From positions 62,001 through 126,000 of the forward strand of contig NZ_BAKJ01000004.1 of the NCBI RefSeq assembly GCF_000614125.1: a DNA stretch of 64,000 bases. Direction: 5' to 3'. Shown here piece after piece: positions 46,097 through 58,228 of the stretch (position 1 is its first letter; the number at the start of each line of letters is the position of its first letter). The notes below the pieces were generated by a model, which ran no database searches, was not told the origin of the DNA, and saw nothing but the letters and a program-made list of their open reading frames with translations. The DNA is from Bacteroides rodentium JCM 16496 (GTDB taxonomy: Bacteria > Bacteroidota > Bacteroidia > Bacteroidales > Bacteroidaceae). The position numbers and the translations under genes were made by a program.

Positions 46097-47976
46097 GAAT
46101 TGATAAACTTGTTCTATATAATCAATAAATGCCTTGTTCAGCAGCTTCACGCCGCCCGGCGTAGGATAATCGCCGCTGAAGTACCAGTCGCCCGGATGGT
46201 TGGGGCAGGCCTCGTGCAGCCCCTCGAGGGGCTGGTAGACAATCTGCACTTTGGCTTTCGTCCCTTTCGGAGTGAGAAGCTCCACCATCTTGGCAGAGAT
46301 TTCCTCGTCGGTGAAGGGAGCGTAAATCTCCTTCACGTAATTCACCATCTGCTCTTTGGGCAGGCCTGCCTGCTCCTTGGACTTGCGGTAGGCGGCGGCA
46401 ATCACATCGCGCATCTCACGCTCCTTCAGCAGTTCCACGGCAGCCTTGAAGGCGATGAACTCGCTCATCCGCGCCATGTCGATGCCGTAGTAGTCGGGAT
46501 AGCGCACCTGCGGCGAGGAGCTTACAATGACTATCTTCTTCGGCCCCAGACGGTCGAGGATGCCGATGATGCTCTGCTTCAGGGTGGTTCCGCGCACTAT
46601 CGAGTCGTCGATGATGACCAGATTATCCACTCCCGGGACAAGGCTTCCGTAAGTGATGTCGTACACATGGGCGGCGAGGTCGTTCCGACTGTTTCCTTCG
46701 GCAATGAAGGTACGCAGCTTGATGTCCTTGATGGCCACCTTCTCGCTCCGTATGCGCCGCGACAGGATATGCTCCAGCTCGTCGTGGCTGGGACTATGCC
46801 CCAGGGCGGCAATCTGCTGCACCTTCTCTTCGTTGAGGTATTCATCCAATCCCTGCAGCATTCCGTAGAAGGCAACTTCCGCCGTATTGGGGATGAAGGA
46901 AAAGACGGTATGGTCCACATCGTTGCCGATGGCTTTCAGGATGTTGGGCACCAGCTTCTCACCCAGCAGCTTGCGTTCCCGGTAAATGTCCGCATCACTG
47001 CCCCGGCTGAAGTAGATGCGCTCGAAGGAGCAGGGCTTCACCTCGCGCGGCTTGTTGATTTGCACGGTGCGCACCTTGCCGGCCTTGTTGATAAACATGG
47101 CTTGTCCGGGTTGCAGCTCCCTGATGGAGCCGGCAGGAACATTAAGGGCTGTCTGTATCACGGGACGTTCGCTGGCAAGCACCGCTATTTCGTCGTCCTG
47201 ATACCAGAAGGCGGTGCGGATGCCCCACGGGTCGCGCACGGCAAAAGTCTCTCCGCTGCCGGTGAGACCGCACATCACGTATCCCCCGTCCCACTCCCTG
47301 CTCGAGGTGCGCAGCACGTTGGCAAGGTCGATGTGGTCTTCTATATAATGGGTGATGTCCATGCCTGCCAGCCTTCGGCTTCGGCAAGGTTGAAGAGGCG
47401 CTCCACTTCGCGGTCGAGGCGGTGCCCCAGCTGCTCCAGCATGATGTAGGTATCGGCATATTTGCGCGGATGCTGGCCGATGGCGGTGATGCGTGCGAAG
47501 ATTTCATCCACATTCGTCATGTTGAAGTTGCCGCAGAGGGCAAGATTCTTGGCACGCCAGTTGTTTCGCCGGAGGAACGGGTGCACGTACGAGATGCCGG
47601 ACTTGCCGGTAGTGGAGTAACGCAGGTGCCCCATATAGACCTCCCCGGCAAAAGGCAGTACACGCTTGGCATAGTCCGCATCGTGCAGCTGTTCCTTCGT
47701 CACGTCCTTGAAGTTGCCCTGCACCGTACCGAAAATTTCGGTAATGGCACCCGGACCGAGCGCACGCTCACGGAACATATATTCCTCGCCGGGATTGGCT
47801 TCCAGTTTCACGCAGGCCAGCCCGGCACCCTCCTGCCCGCGATTGTGTTGTTTCTCCATCAGGAGATAGAGCTTGTTGAGCCCGTACATCCATGTACCAT
47901 ACTTCTCTTCATAGTATTCCAGCGGTTTCAGCAGGCGTATCATGGCAACGCCACATTCATGCTTCAGTTGTTCCAT
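46094..47976 (-). CDS. purF: Amidophosphoribosyltransferase (frameshifted near 47378)
   Basis: The enzyme starts purine synthesis by moving glutamine amide nitrogen onto PRPP. The class II amidotransferase domain starts at ECGVAMIRL with a short leader before the catalytic Cys; the PRTase domain has the PRPP loop VIIDDSIVRGTTLK. The frame breaks after LAEAEG; restoring one G (GAAGGGCTGG) gives LAGMDITHYIEDH and 627 residues, the size expected for the Bacteroides form. It lies between glmS and carA on the same strand. Confidence 0.9.
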
Positions 47977-47995
47977 CTATCTATTTATTTACTAT

Positions 47996-48113
47996 TTACC
48001 ATTTACAATGTACAATTTCAAGTGTACACCTTTCTTTTCCTTATTATAGCATACAATTACCATTTACATCTCCCAAGCGCAGCCCAATCGTACATTGTAA
48101 ATGGTAAATTGTA
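47996..48113. repeat. Palindromic repeat between glmS and purF
   Basis: TTACCATTTACAATGTAC at 47996-48013 is exactly inverted at 48090-48107. The loop of 76 bases includes another ACCATTTACAT copy. It belongs to the CATTTACAAT-type intergenic repeats and lies between two genes of the same direction. Confidence 0.8.
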
Positions 48114-48120
48114 CATGTCC

Positions 48121-49965
48121 TCATTCTACAGTCACCGACTTCGCCAGATTCCTCGGCTGGTCCACATCCATCCCCTTGCACACGGCAATGTGATAGGCAA
48201 GTAATTGCAGAGGTACCGTAGTTATTAACGGATCAAGGCACTCCATTGTTTCGGGAAGCTCGATGCAAGTGTCGGCTATTTTACTGATGACCGTATCTCC
48301 CTTTGTCACAATGGCGATAACGCGGCCTTTACGCGCCTTTATTTCCTGGATATTGCTCAGCACCTTTTCGTAAAGCCCATTCCGGGTGGCAATGACCACC
48401 ACCGGCATCTCGGCATCTACCAAGGCAATGGGACCATGCTTCATTTCGGCGGCAGGATAGCCCTCGGCATGGATATACGAAATCTCCTTCAACTTCAAGG
48501 CACCTTCCAGGGCTACGGGGTAACTGTATCCGCGTCCCAGATAGATAAAGTTGTGTGCGTAGGTGAATATCCTGGAAAGTTCCGCTATGCGGTCGTTCAG
48601 TTTCAAGACCTCCTTCATCTTGTCGGGGATATGTCCCAATTCCTTGACAACTGCCAGGTACAACGCTTCGTCCATCGTCTTTTTCTCTTTGGCAAGCGTC
48701 AGGGCCAGCATGGCGAGCACCGTTACCTGCCCGGTGAAGGCTTTGGTGGATGCCACACCTATTTCCGGTCCCACGTGGATATAGGAACCCGTATGCGTGG
48801 CACGGGGAATGCTGGAACCGATGGCATTGCAGATGCCGTATATAAATGCCCCACGGCTTTTGGCAAGCTCCACGGCAGCCAGCGTATCGGCCGTCTCGCC
48901 GCTTTGCGAGATGGCTATCACCACATCGTTGCCGTCAATCACCGGGTCGCGGTAACGGAACTCACTGGCATACTCCACTTCTACCGGAATACGGCAGAAG
49001 CTTTCAATCAAATGCTTGCCGATGAGGGCGGCATGCCATGAGGTGCCGCATGCCACGATGACGAAGCGTTTGGCCGCCAGCAGACGTTCCTTATAGTCAA
49101 TCACGGCAGAAAGAACCACGTTCGTACCCTCCACATTGATACGTCCGCGCATGCAGTCGTGAATGCAGCCGGGCTGTTCGAAGATTTCCTTCAGCATGAA
49201 GTGCGGATAGCCGCCCTTCTCCAGCTGGCCCAGATTGAGCGCTACCGTCTTTACCTCGTGCGGGCATTCCACATTCTTCAGGTTAACCACCTTCAGCTTC
49301 GCGCCCCGACGGATGAGGGCAATCTCCTCGTCTTCCAGATACACCACCTTGTCCGTGTATTCCACAATCGGCGTGGCATCCGAAGCCAGGAAAAACTCTC
49401 CTTCACCGATGCCCACCACCAGCGGACTGCTCTTGCGGGCAGCGATTATCTCATCCGGATTGTCCTTGTCGAGCACCGCAATGGCATACGCCCCAATCAC
49501 TTCCTGCAAGGCAAGTTGCACCGCCGTCAGCAGGTCAATATGGTTTGTCACCTGAATGTATTCGATGAGCTGTACCAGCACCTCGGTATCAGTGCTGCTT
49601 TTAAATACATAACCTTTGGCTTGAAGTTTTTCTTTAAGGACGGCGTAGTTTTCAATGATGCCGTTATGGATGAGGGCGAGACGTTCGGAAGAGGAATAAT
49701 GGGGATGGGCATTGACGGAACAAGGTTCTCCATGAGTGGCCCAACGTGTATGTGCAATACCAATGCTACCGGAAATATCTTTTTGAGCAACGAAAGTTTC
49801 AAGTTCCGAAACCTTACCTTTCGCTTTATACACGTTCAACTGTCGGTTATCACTGATTAATGCTACCCCTGCACTATCATATCCACGGTACTCCAACCGC
49901 TTCAGACCTTTGATAAGAATGGGGTAGGCTTTCCTTTGACCTATATAGCCTACTATTCCACACAT
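48121..49965 (-). CDS. glmS: Glutamine--fructose-6-phosphate aminotransferase (isomerising)
   Basis: The 614-residue enzyme makes glucosamine-6-phosphate, the first step to UDP-GlcNAc used for wall and capsule. It starts MCGIVGYIGQRKAYPILIKG with catalytic Cys2, has the glutaminase motif AHTRWATHGEP, two SIS sugar-binding domains (IACGTSWHAALIGKHL, AISQSGETADTL, ISYIHAEGYPAAEMKHGPIA) and the C-terminal KSVTVE. The frame is unbroken. purF follows after a 144-base spacer with a palindrome. Confidence 0.96.
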   Translation of the reverse strand: MCGIVGYIGQRKAYPILIKGLKRLEYRGYDSAGVALISDNRQLNVYKAKGKVSELETFVAQKDISGSIGIAHTRWATHGEPCSVNAHPHYSSSERLALIHNGIIENYAVLKEKLQAKGYVFKSSTDTEVLVQLIEYIQVTNHIDLLTAVQLALQEVIGAYAIAVLDKDNPDEIIAARKSSPLVVGIGEGEFFLASDATPIVEYTDKVVYLEDEEIALIRRGAKLKVVNLKNVECPHEVKTVALNLGQLEKGGYPHFMLKEIFEQPGCIHDCMRGRINVEGTNVVLSAVIDYKERLLAAKRFVIVACGTSWHAALIGKHLIESFCRIPVEVEYASEFRYRDPVIDGNDVVIAISQSGETADTLAAVELAKSRGAFIYGICNAIGSSIPRATHTGSYIHVGPEIGVASTKAFTGQVTVLAMLALTLAKEKKTMDEALYLAVVKELGHIPDKMKEVLKLNDRIAELSRIFTYAHNFIYLGRGYSYPVALEGALKLKEISYIHAEGYPAAEMKHGPIALVDAEMPVVVIATRNGLYEKVLSNIQEIKARKGRVIAIVTKGDTVISKIADTCIELPETMECLDPLITTVPLQLLAYHIAVCKGMDVDQPRNLAKSVTVE

Positions 49966-49992
49966 AATGTATCAGTATTTGATTTTGCGCTG

Positions 49993-50000
49993 CAAATATA
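49993..50000 (-). promoter_or_regulatory. -7 box for the glmS-purF-carAB group
   Basis: On the minus strand TATATTTG fits TAnnTTTG, 28 bases before the glmS ATG. No good -33 TTTG is seen. Confidence 0.45.
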
Positions 50001-50269
50001 TATATTCTTAAGAACATAAAGTTAATCTTTCCACTATTTATTTATCAAAAGAATAGAAAAAAGTTGTTTTTACATCAAAAAGTTAAAGAAAATATTATTT
50101 TAAAAGCAAAAGGCTTAATTTATAAATCAAAACCAAACCGTCTGATTCTGATTTAGGATTAAAAGAAAACAGAGGGTGTTTTCTATCAATTCATAACATC
50201 ATCTCCTATCACAGGAATTTTGCAAGAAAGAAGGCAGGGATGCATGCTGCCATTTTGCAATTAATACTA

Positions 50270-50277
50270 TATATTTG
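50270..50277 (+). promoter_or_regulatory. -7 box for the gltB operon
   Basis: TATATTTG fits TAnnTTTG and lies 58 bases before the gltB ATG at 50335. The nearest TTTG (50254-50257) is closer than the ideal spacing, so the promoter may depend on an activator. The spacer 49966-50334 is otherwise A/T-rich with no gene. Confidence 0.45.
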
Positions 50278-50334
50278 CCAAACATTTTGATACCACAAAA
50301 CGACATTATACAGCAATAAAGAAAGCTTATAATC

Positions 50335-53300
50335 ATGAAACAAGAACTTTTTAACAGCAAAACAAAAGTAAAGGATTACCAGCGACAGCCCAAACAGTTG
50401 GGCTTGTATGAGGCATCCCACGAGCACGATGCCTGCGGAGTAGGCATGCTGGTCAATATCCAGGGAGGGAAATCACACGAACTGGTAGAATCGGCATTGA
50501 AGGTGCTGGAAAACATGCGCCACCGTGGAGCGGAAGGAGCGGACAACAAAACCGGAGACGGCGCCGGCATCATGCTGCAGATACCGCACGAATTCATCCT
50601 GTTGCAAGGCATCCCCGTTCCCGAAAAGGGGAAATACGGCACCGGCCTGCTTTTCCTTCCCAAAGACGGGAAAGACCGGGCTGCCATCCTGAGCGTCATT
50701 ATCGAAGAGATTGAAAAGGAAGGATTGACCCTGATGCATCTGCGCAATGTGCCCACTTGCCCCGAAATATTGGGAGAAGCGGCTCTTGCCAACGAACCGG
50801 ACATCAAGCAAATCTTCATCACCGGATTTACGGAAAGCGAAACCGCCGACCGCCGGCTCTATATAATAAGGAAAAGGATAGAGAACAGAATACGCAAGTC
50901 GGACATCCCCACCCGAGAGGATTTCTACATCGTCTCACTCTCCACGAAGAACATCGTCTACAAGGGTATGCTCTCTTCCCTGCAGCTGCGCAACTACTTC
51001 CCCGACCTCACCAACAGCTACTTCACCAGCGGGCTGGCATTGGTGCACTCCCGTTTCAGCACCAACACTTTCCCCACCTGGGGACTGGCACAGCCTTTCC
51101 GCCTGCTGGCACACAACGGCGAAATCAATACCATCCGCGGCAACCGCGGCTGGATGGAAGCCCGTGAGAGCGTACTCTCCTCTCCCGCCCTGGGAGACAT
51201 CCGGGAGCTGCGCCCCATCGTGCAACCGGGCATGAGCGACAGTGCCTCGCTGGACAATGTGCTCGAATTTCTCATCATGTCAGGCCTGAGCCTGCCGCAC
51301 GCCATGGCCATGCTGGTGCCGGAATCTTTCAATGAAAAGAATCCCATCAGCGAAGACCTGAAAGCTTTCTACGAGTACCACTCCATCCTGATGGAGCCGT
51401 GGGACGGACCGGCGGCACTGCTCTTCAGCGACGGGCGCTATGCAGGCGGCATGCTCGACAGGAACGGACTGCGCCCTGCACGCTACCTGATTACGCAGGG
51501 CGGCATGATGGTAGTGGCCAGCGAAGTCGGCGTGATGGATTTCGAACCGGGAGACATCAAGGAAAAAGGACGCCTGCAACCGGGCAAGATACTGCTTATA
51601 GACACCGAGAAAGGCGAAATATATTATGACGGCGAACTGAAGAAACAACTTGCCGAAGCCAAACCATACCGCACCTGGCTGGCCGGCAACCGCATCGAGC
51701 TGGACGAACTGAAAAGCGGTCGCAAAGTCTCCCATAGCGTGGAGAACTACGACAGCATGCTGCGCATCTTCGGCTACTCCAAAGAAGACGTGGAACGGCT
51801 GATTGTCCCGATGTGTACCACCGGTGCCGAGCCCATCAACTCCATGGGCAACGATACGCCGCTGGCAGTGCTCTCGGACAAGCCGCAACTGCTGTACAAC
51901 TATTTCCGCCAGCAGTTTGCCCAGGTCACCAACCCTCCCATCGACCCGATACGCGAAGAACTGGTAATGTCGCTGACCGAATACATCGGAGCCGTAGGCA
52001 TGAACATACTGACACCCAGCGAAAACCATTGCAAGATGGTGAGGTTGAACCATCCCATCCTGAACAACGCCCAGCTGGATATTCTCTGCAACATCCGGTA
52101 CAAAGGCTTCAAGACCGTGAAGCTGCCCCTGCTCTTCGAAGTGGCAAAAGGGCGCCAGGGATTGCAGGAAGCATTGGCAACCCTCTGCAAGCAGGCGGAA
52201 GAATCCGTCAACGAAGGGGTGAACTACATTGTGCTTTCCGACCGCGACGTAGACGCCGACCATGCCGCCATTCCGTCACTGCTTGCCGTGTCGGCGGTAC
52301 ACCACCATCTTATCTCCGTGGGCAAACGGGTGCAGACGGCACTGATTGCAGAAAGCGGCGAAATCCGCGAAGTGATGCACGCCGCACTGCTGCTGGGCTT
52401 CGGAGCCAGCGCACTGAATCCGTATATGGCTTTTGCCGTCATCGACAGACTGGTGAACGAAAAGGAGATACAGCTCGACTACGCCACTGCCGAAAAGAAA
52501 TATATCAAGTCCGTCTGCAAAGGCTTGTTCAAGATTATGAGCAAGATGGGCATCAGCACCATCCGTTCTTACCGGGGCGCGAAGATTTTCGAGGCCGTAG
52601 GACTGAGCGAGGAGCTGGGTAATGCCTACTTCGGCGGACTGAGTTCATGCATCGGAGGCATACGCCTGGATGAAGTGGCACGTGACGCCATCGCCTTCCA
52701 TAAGGAAGGGATGGAGGTTATTAAAAAGAAGGGGGAAGCGGAGCTATTGCCGAACCGCGGACAGTATGCTTTCCGTAAGGATGGTGAGAAGCACGCCTGG
52801 AACCCGGAAACCATCAGCACACTGCAACTTGCCACACGCCTGGGAAGCTACAAGAAATTCAAGGAGTTCACTGCCATGGCAGACAGCAAGGAAGCTCCCG
52901 TCTTCCTGCGCGATTTCCTCGACTTCCACCGCGCTCCTATCAGCATAGACCGGGTGGAACCGGTAGAAAGCATCGTACAGCGCTTTGTCACCGGCGCCAT
53001 GTCCTACGGCTCCATCAGCCGCGAAGCCCACGAAGCCATGGCCATTGCCATGAACAAGCTGCATGGCCGGAGCAATACGGGCGAAGGAGGCGAAGACCGG
53101 GCACGCTTCATGCCGCGCGAAGACGGTACCAGCCTGCGCAGCGCCATCAAGCAGGTGGCCTCGGGACGTTTCGGCGTCACCGCAGAATATCTGGTGAATG
53201 CGGACGAAATACAGATAAAGATTGCCCAAGGCGCCAAGCCGGGCGAAGGCGGGCAGCTGCCGGGTTTCAAAGTGGATGAAGTGATTGCCAAGACACGTCA

Positions 53301-54881
53301 CTCCATTCCGGGCATCTCGCTGATTTCCCCCCCGCCCCACCACGACATTTACTCCATCGAAGACCTGGCGCAGCTCATCTTCGACCTGAAGAACGTGAAC
53401 CCACGGGCGAAAATCAGCGTAAAGCTGGTGGCGGAAAGCGGTGTAGGCACCATTGCCGCCGGGGTGGCAAAGGCAAAGGCCGACCTGATAGTCATCTCGG
53501 GTGCAGAGGGCGGTACGGGAGCTTCTCCTGCATCATCCATCCGCTATGCCGGCATCTCGCCCGAACTCGGTTTGAGCGAAACGCAGCAGACACTGGTGCT
53601 GAACGGCCTGCGCGGGCAAGTGATGTTGCAAGTGGACGGACAACTCAAAACCGGCCGCGACATCATACTGATGGCAATGCTCGGAGCCGAGGAATTCGGT
53701 TTCGCCACCAGCGCCCTGATTGTACTGGGCTGCGTGATGATGCGCAAATGCCACCAGAACACTTGCCCCGTAGGGGTGGCGACACAGAACGAAGAACTGC
53801 GCAAGCGCTTCCGCGGACGCAGCGAGTATCTGGTGAACTTCTTCACTTTCCTGGCGCAGGAGGTACGCGAATACCTGGCAGAAATCGGGGTGGAACGCCT
53901 GGACGACATCATCGGGCGCACGGACCTTATCGTCCGCAAGCCGGATGACGGAATCAGGAAACATCAGTTGATAAGCTTCGACAAACTACTGGCACGCGTG
54001 GACAACGAAGCCGCCATCCGTCACGTCACCGACCAGCAGCACGGCATCGACCATGTGAAAGACGTGGAGATACTGCATGCCGCCGCCCAAGCCGTAGAGA
54101 GCCGGAAGGAAGTCTCGCTGGAGTACACCATCGCCAATACCGACCGTGCCTGCGGCGCCATGCTCTCCGGTGTCATTGCCGCAAAGTACGGAGAGAAAGG
54201 GCTGCCCGAACATACGCTGAACGTGAAGTTCAAAGGCTCTGCCGGACAGAGCTTCGGGGCATTCCTTGTCCCGGGTGTCAACTTCAAGCTGGAGGGCGAG
54301 GCCAACGATTATCTGGCAAAGGCCTGAGTGGCGGACGCATCGCCGTCCTGCCCCCGGTACGGAGCAACTTCGAGGCAGAGAAGAACACGATTGCAGGCAA
54401 CACCCTGCTTTATGGCGCCACAAGCGGCGAGGTTTACATCAACGGCCGTGCAGGCGAGCGCTTTGCCGTCCGCAACTCCGGCGCCATAGCCGTAGTGGAG
54501 GGCGTAGGCGACCACTGCTGTGAGTACATGACCGGCGGACGCGTGGTGGTACTCGGACAGACGGGACGCAACTTTGCCGCAGGCATGTCCGGTGGTGTGG
54601 CCTACGTCTGGAACCCGGACGGCAACTTCGACTATTTCTGCAATATGGAAATGGTGGAGCTGAGCCTCATCGAAGAAACCTCCTACCGCAAGGAACTGCA
54701 CGAACTCATTCGCCAGCACTACCTGTACACCGGTTCCAAACTGGCACGCACCATGCTCGATGACTGGCCACGCTATGCCGACCAGTTCATCCAGGTAGTC
54801 CCCATCGAATACAAGAAGGTGCTGCAGGAAGAGCAGATGCGGAAACTGCAACAGAAGATTGCAGAGATGCAGAGAGACTAA
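50335..54881 (+). CDS. gltB: Glutamate synthase large subunit (frameshifted near 54325)
   Basis: The enzyme turns glutamine and 2-oxoglutarate into two glutamates. A 33-residue propeptide precedes Cys34 in HDACGVGMLVN, the glutaminase nucleophile. The FMN domain (AGVAKAKADLIVISGAEGGT) and 3Fe-4S cysteines (CVMMRKCHQNTCPVG) are present. The frame stops after EGEANDYLAKA; one restored G (AAAGGGCCTGAG) gives KGLSGGRIAVLPP and the C-terminal beta-helix domain to 54881, 1515 residues. Its TAA is part of the repeat element that separates it from gltD. Confidence 0.93.
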
Positions 54882-55089
54882 AGCCTCTCCCCCCAACCCC
54901 CTCCCCCGTAGGGAGGGGGAGGGAATGGTACTGAGAAACAATGAATGACCTACAATATATATGTAGATACGGAAAAAGAGAGTTACATCAAATAATACTA
55001 ACCACTTAAACAAGCGTTACCTCACGCACACCCCCACAGCGCAGCCCTCCCCCTCCCTACGGGGGAGGGGGCCGGGGGGAGAGGCTTTA
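54879..55089. mobile_element. Hairpin-ended element filling the gltB-gltD spacer
   Basis: The two ends (54879-54923 and 55045-55089) are 45-base inverted repeats with about 43 matches, beginning TAAAGCCTCTCCCCCC. Each end also folds on itself through CTCCCCCGTAGGGAGGGGGAG. The first three bases are the gltB stop; the last base is one nucleotide before the gltD ATG. The 120-base core has no open frame of note. The purine-rich GGGGGGAGAGG lies 8 bases before the ATG. Confidence 0.85.
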
Positions 55090-55090
55090 T

Positions 55091-56449
55091 ATGGGAGACC
55101 CTAAAGCATTCCTCAATATCCCCCGCCAAGAGGCGGGTTACCGTCCGATACACGAACGTATCACAGACTTCAGCCAAGTGGAACAGACACTGAACAGCCA
55201 CGACCGCAAGCTCCAGGCCTCACGCTGCATGGACTGTGGCGTACCTTTCTGCCACTGGGCATGTCCGCTGGGCAATAAAGACCCGGAATTCCAAGACGCA
55301 CTCTACCGGGGCAAATGGCGCGAAGCTTACCGGATACTGTCCGGCACGAACGACTTTCCCGAATTTACGGGACGCATCTGCCCCGCCCTCTGCGAGAAGT
55401 CGTGCGTACTGAAACTCTCGTGCGACGAGCCGGTCACTATCCGCGAAAACGAAGCCGCCATTGCCGAAGCTGCCTTTCGCGAGGGTTACATCACACCGTG
55501 CAAGCCCGAACGTAACGGAAAGAAGGTAGCCGTTATCGGGGCAGGCCCTGCCGGATTGAGTGTCGCCGTACGGCTGAACGCCCAAGGTTACGAAGTGACC
55601 CTATTCGACAGCAAACCGATGCCGGGAGGTCTGCTGCGTTACGGCATCCCCAACTTCAAACTGGATAAAGCCGTCATCGACCGCCGCATGAAAATCCTCG
55701 AGGCCGAAGGTATCTTGTTCAAGATGGGAGTCCATGTCGATGTACAGAAACTGCCCGCCGGATTTGATGCCTACGCCATTTGTACCGGTACGCCCACCGC
55801 CCGCGACCTCGCCATTCCGGGCAGGGAACTGAAAGGCATCTACTTTGCCCTCGACATGCTGGCACAGCAGAACCATATTCTGGATGGAGAAACCTTCCCG
55901 AAAGACCAGCTCGTCAACGCCCGCGGCAAACGGGTACTCGTCATCGGCGGCGGCGATACCGGGTCCGACTGTATAGGCACCGGCATCCGCCAGGGAGCCG
56001 TCAGCGTGACCCAGATTGAAATCATGCCCCAACCGCCCATGGGACACAACCCGCATACTCCCTGGCCGCAATGGCCCGTCGTGCTGAAAACCACCAGCAG
56101 CCACGAAGAAGGATGTACCCGCCGATGGTCCCTCGCCTCCACCCGGTTCATCGGGAAGAACGGCAAGGTATGCGGTGTGGAAGTGGAAGAAGTGGAGTGG
56201 CTTCCGGCAACAGACGGTGGCCGCCCCACCATGAAACCTACGGGCAAGAAAGAGGTCATCGAAGCCGACATGGTGCTTCTTGCCATGGGTTTCCTCAAGC
56301 CCGAGCAACCGAAGTTTGCAGAGAACGTATTCGTGGCAGGCGATGCCGCCCACGGCGCCAGCCTCGTGGTACGCGCCTTGGCCGACGGACGACGAGTGGC
56401 GGCAGAGATAGACCGCTACCTCGCCCCCCTAAAAGAAAACGGGAAATGA
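55091..56449 (+). CDS. gltD: Glutamate synthase small subunit
   Basis: The 452-residue flavoprotein carries electrons from NADPH to the large subunit. It has two 4Fe-4S cysteine groups (CMDCGVPFCHWACPLGN and CPALCEKSCVL), an FAD Rossmann motif (VAVIGAGPAGLSVAV) and an NADPH motif (VLVIGGGDTGSDC), and ends with FVAGDAAHGASLVVRAL. The frame is intact. Its ATG follows directly on the end of the repeat element. Confidence 0.95.
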   Translation: MGDPKAFLNIPRQEAGYRPIHERITDFSQVEQTLNSHDRKLQASRCMDCGVPFCHWACPLGNKDPEFQDALYRGKWREAYRILSGTNDFPEFTGRICPALCEKSCVLKLSCDEPVTIRENEAAIAEAAFREGYITPCKPERNGKKVAVIGAGPAGLSVAVRLNAQGYEVTLFDSKPMPGGLLRYGIPNFKLDKAVIDRRMKILEAEGILFKMGVHVDVQKLPAGFDAYAICTGTPTARDLAIPGRELKGIYFALDMLAQQNHILDGETFPKDQLVNARGKRVLVIGGGDTGSDCIGTGIRQGAVSVTQIEIMPQPPMGHNPHTPWPQWPVVLKTTSSHEEGCTRRWSLASTRFIGKNGKVCGVEVEEVEWLPATDGGRPTMKPTGKKEVIEADMVLLAMGFLKPEQPKFAENVFVAGDAAHGASLVVRALADGRRVAAEIDRYLAPLKENGK

Positions 56450-56490
56450 TTCCCCTCCCTTTAATTCTTAACTTTTAATTTATAATTACC

Positions 56491-58216
56491 ATGTGTGGAA
56501 TAGCAGGAATCTTCAACATACAGTCTCAAACTCCTGAGTTGAGAAACAAAGCGCTACGGATGGCGCAGAAAATCCGTCATCGCGGACCGGACTGGAGTGG
56601 TATCTACGTGGGCGGCTCCGCCATCCTCGCCCACGAACGCCTCTCCATTGTCGACCCGGAATCAGGCGGACAACCCTTGTATTCACCCGACCGCAAGCAG
56701 GTGCTTGCCGTCAACGGCGAGATTTACAACCACCGCGACATCCGTGCCCGCTATGCCGGAAAATACGCCTTCCAGACCGGTTCCGACTGCGAAGTCATCC
56801 TTGCCCTTTACAAAGACAAAGGCATCCGTTTCCTCGAAGACTGAACGGCATCTTCGCCTTTGCCCTCTATGACGAAGAGACGGACGATTACCTCATCGCC
56901 CGCGATCCCATCGGCGTGATACCCCTTTATATAGGACGCGACAAGGAGGGACACATCTACTTCGGCAGTGAGCTGAAAGCCCTTGAGGGCTTCTGCGACG
57001 AGTACGAGCCTTTCCTTCCCGGCCACTACTACCGGGGGAGCGAGGGCAAAATGCACCGCTGGTACACCCGCGACTGGATGGACTATGCCGCCGTGAAGGA
57101 CAACTACACCCCTGCCGCCGAACGCAACGCCGTGCCGGCTTCGACAGGCCGGACAGCCTACGGCACACAAGTCACTGCCGTGCACGATGCCCTCGAAGCC
57201 GCCGTACAGCGCCAGTTGATGTCCGACGTCCCCTACGGTGTCCTGCTCAGCGGTGGACTCGACTCTTCCGTCATCTCTGCCATCGCCAAGAAATATGCCG
57301 CCAAACGCATCGAGACGGACAACAAGGCAGATGCCTGGTGGCCGCAGCTCCACTCCTTCGCCGTCGGCTGAAGGGGGCTCCCGACTTGGTGAAAGCCCGT
57401 GAAGTGGCGCAACACATCGGTACGGTGCATCACGAAATCAACTATACCATTCAGGAGGGACTGGATGCCATCCGCGACGTTATCTATTTCATCGAGACCT
57501 ACGACGTGACCACCGTCCGCGCCTCCACCCCCATGTATCTGCTGGCGCGTGTCATCAAGAGCATGGGCATCAAGATGGTGCTCAGCGGCGAGGGTGCGGA
57601 CGAGGTGTTCGGCGGATACCTTTACTTCCACAAGGCGCCCACACCGCAAGCCTTTCACGAAGAAACCGTGCGCAAGCTCTCCAAGCTGTATCTGTACGAC
57701 TGCCTCCGTGCCAACAAAAGCCTTGCCGCCTGGGGAGTGGAAGGGCGTGTCCCCTTCCTCGACAAAGAATTCCTGGATGTTGCCATGCGCATCAATCCGG
57801 CAGTCAAGATGTGCCCCGGCAAGGAGATAGAAAAGAAAGTAGTCCGCGAAGCCTTTGCCGACATGCTTCCCCGGAGCGTTGCCTGGCGGCAGAAAGAACA
57901 GTTTTCCGACGGTGTGGGCTACAGTTGGATTGATACGCTGAAAGCCGTCACTGCCGCCGCCGTCAGCGACGAGCAGATGGCGCGTGCCGCCGAACGCTTC
58001 CCCGTACATACCCCGCAAAACAAGGAAGAGTACTATTATCGCACCATCTTCGAAGAGCATTTCCCCAGTGAAAGCGCAGCCCGGAGCGTGCCCAGCGTAC
58101 CCAGTGTGGCATGCTCCACCGCCGAGGCGCTGGCATGGGACACCTCTTTCCAAGGGAAGAACGACCCCAGCGGACGGGCAGTAGCGGGGGTACACGAAGA
58201 AGCATACGAGGAGTAA
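56491..58216 (+). CDS. asnB: Asparagine synthase, glutamine-hydrolysing (two frameshifts)
   Basis: The enzyme makes asparagine from aspartate, ATP and glutamine. MCGIAGIFNIQ carries the catalytic Cys2; the synthetase domain has the pyrophosphate loop GVLLSGGLDSSVIS and VLSGEGADEVFGGY. The frame breaks near 56841 (GAAGA|CTGAACGG, restoring LEDLNGIFAF) and near 57368 (GTCGG|CTGAAG, restoring FAVGLKGAPD). With both repaired the protein has 575 residues. It follows gltD by 41 bases. Confidence 0.92.
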
Positions 58217-58228
58217 ACCGTCTACTTC

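Noticed and set aside
50335..58216. Real pseudogenes of gltB, asnB and others
   Set aside because: Each break is one base, both sides keep full family sequence, and similar breaks hit many essential genes; sequence error is the simpler reading.
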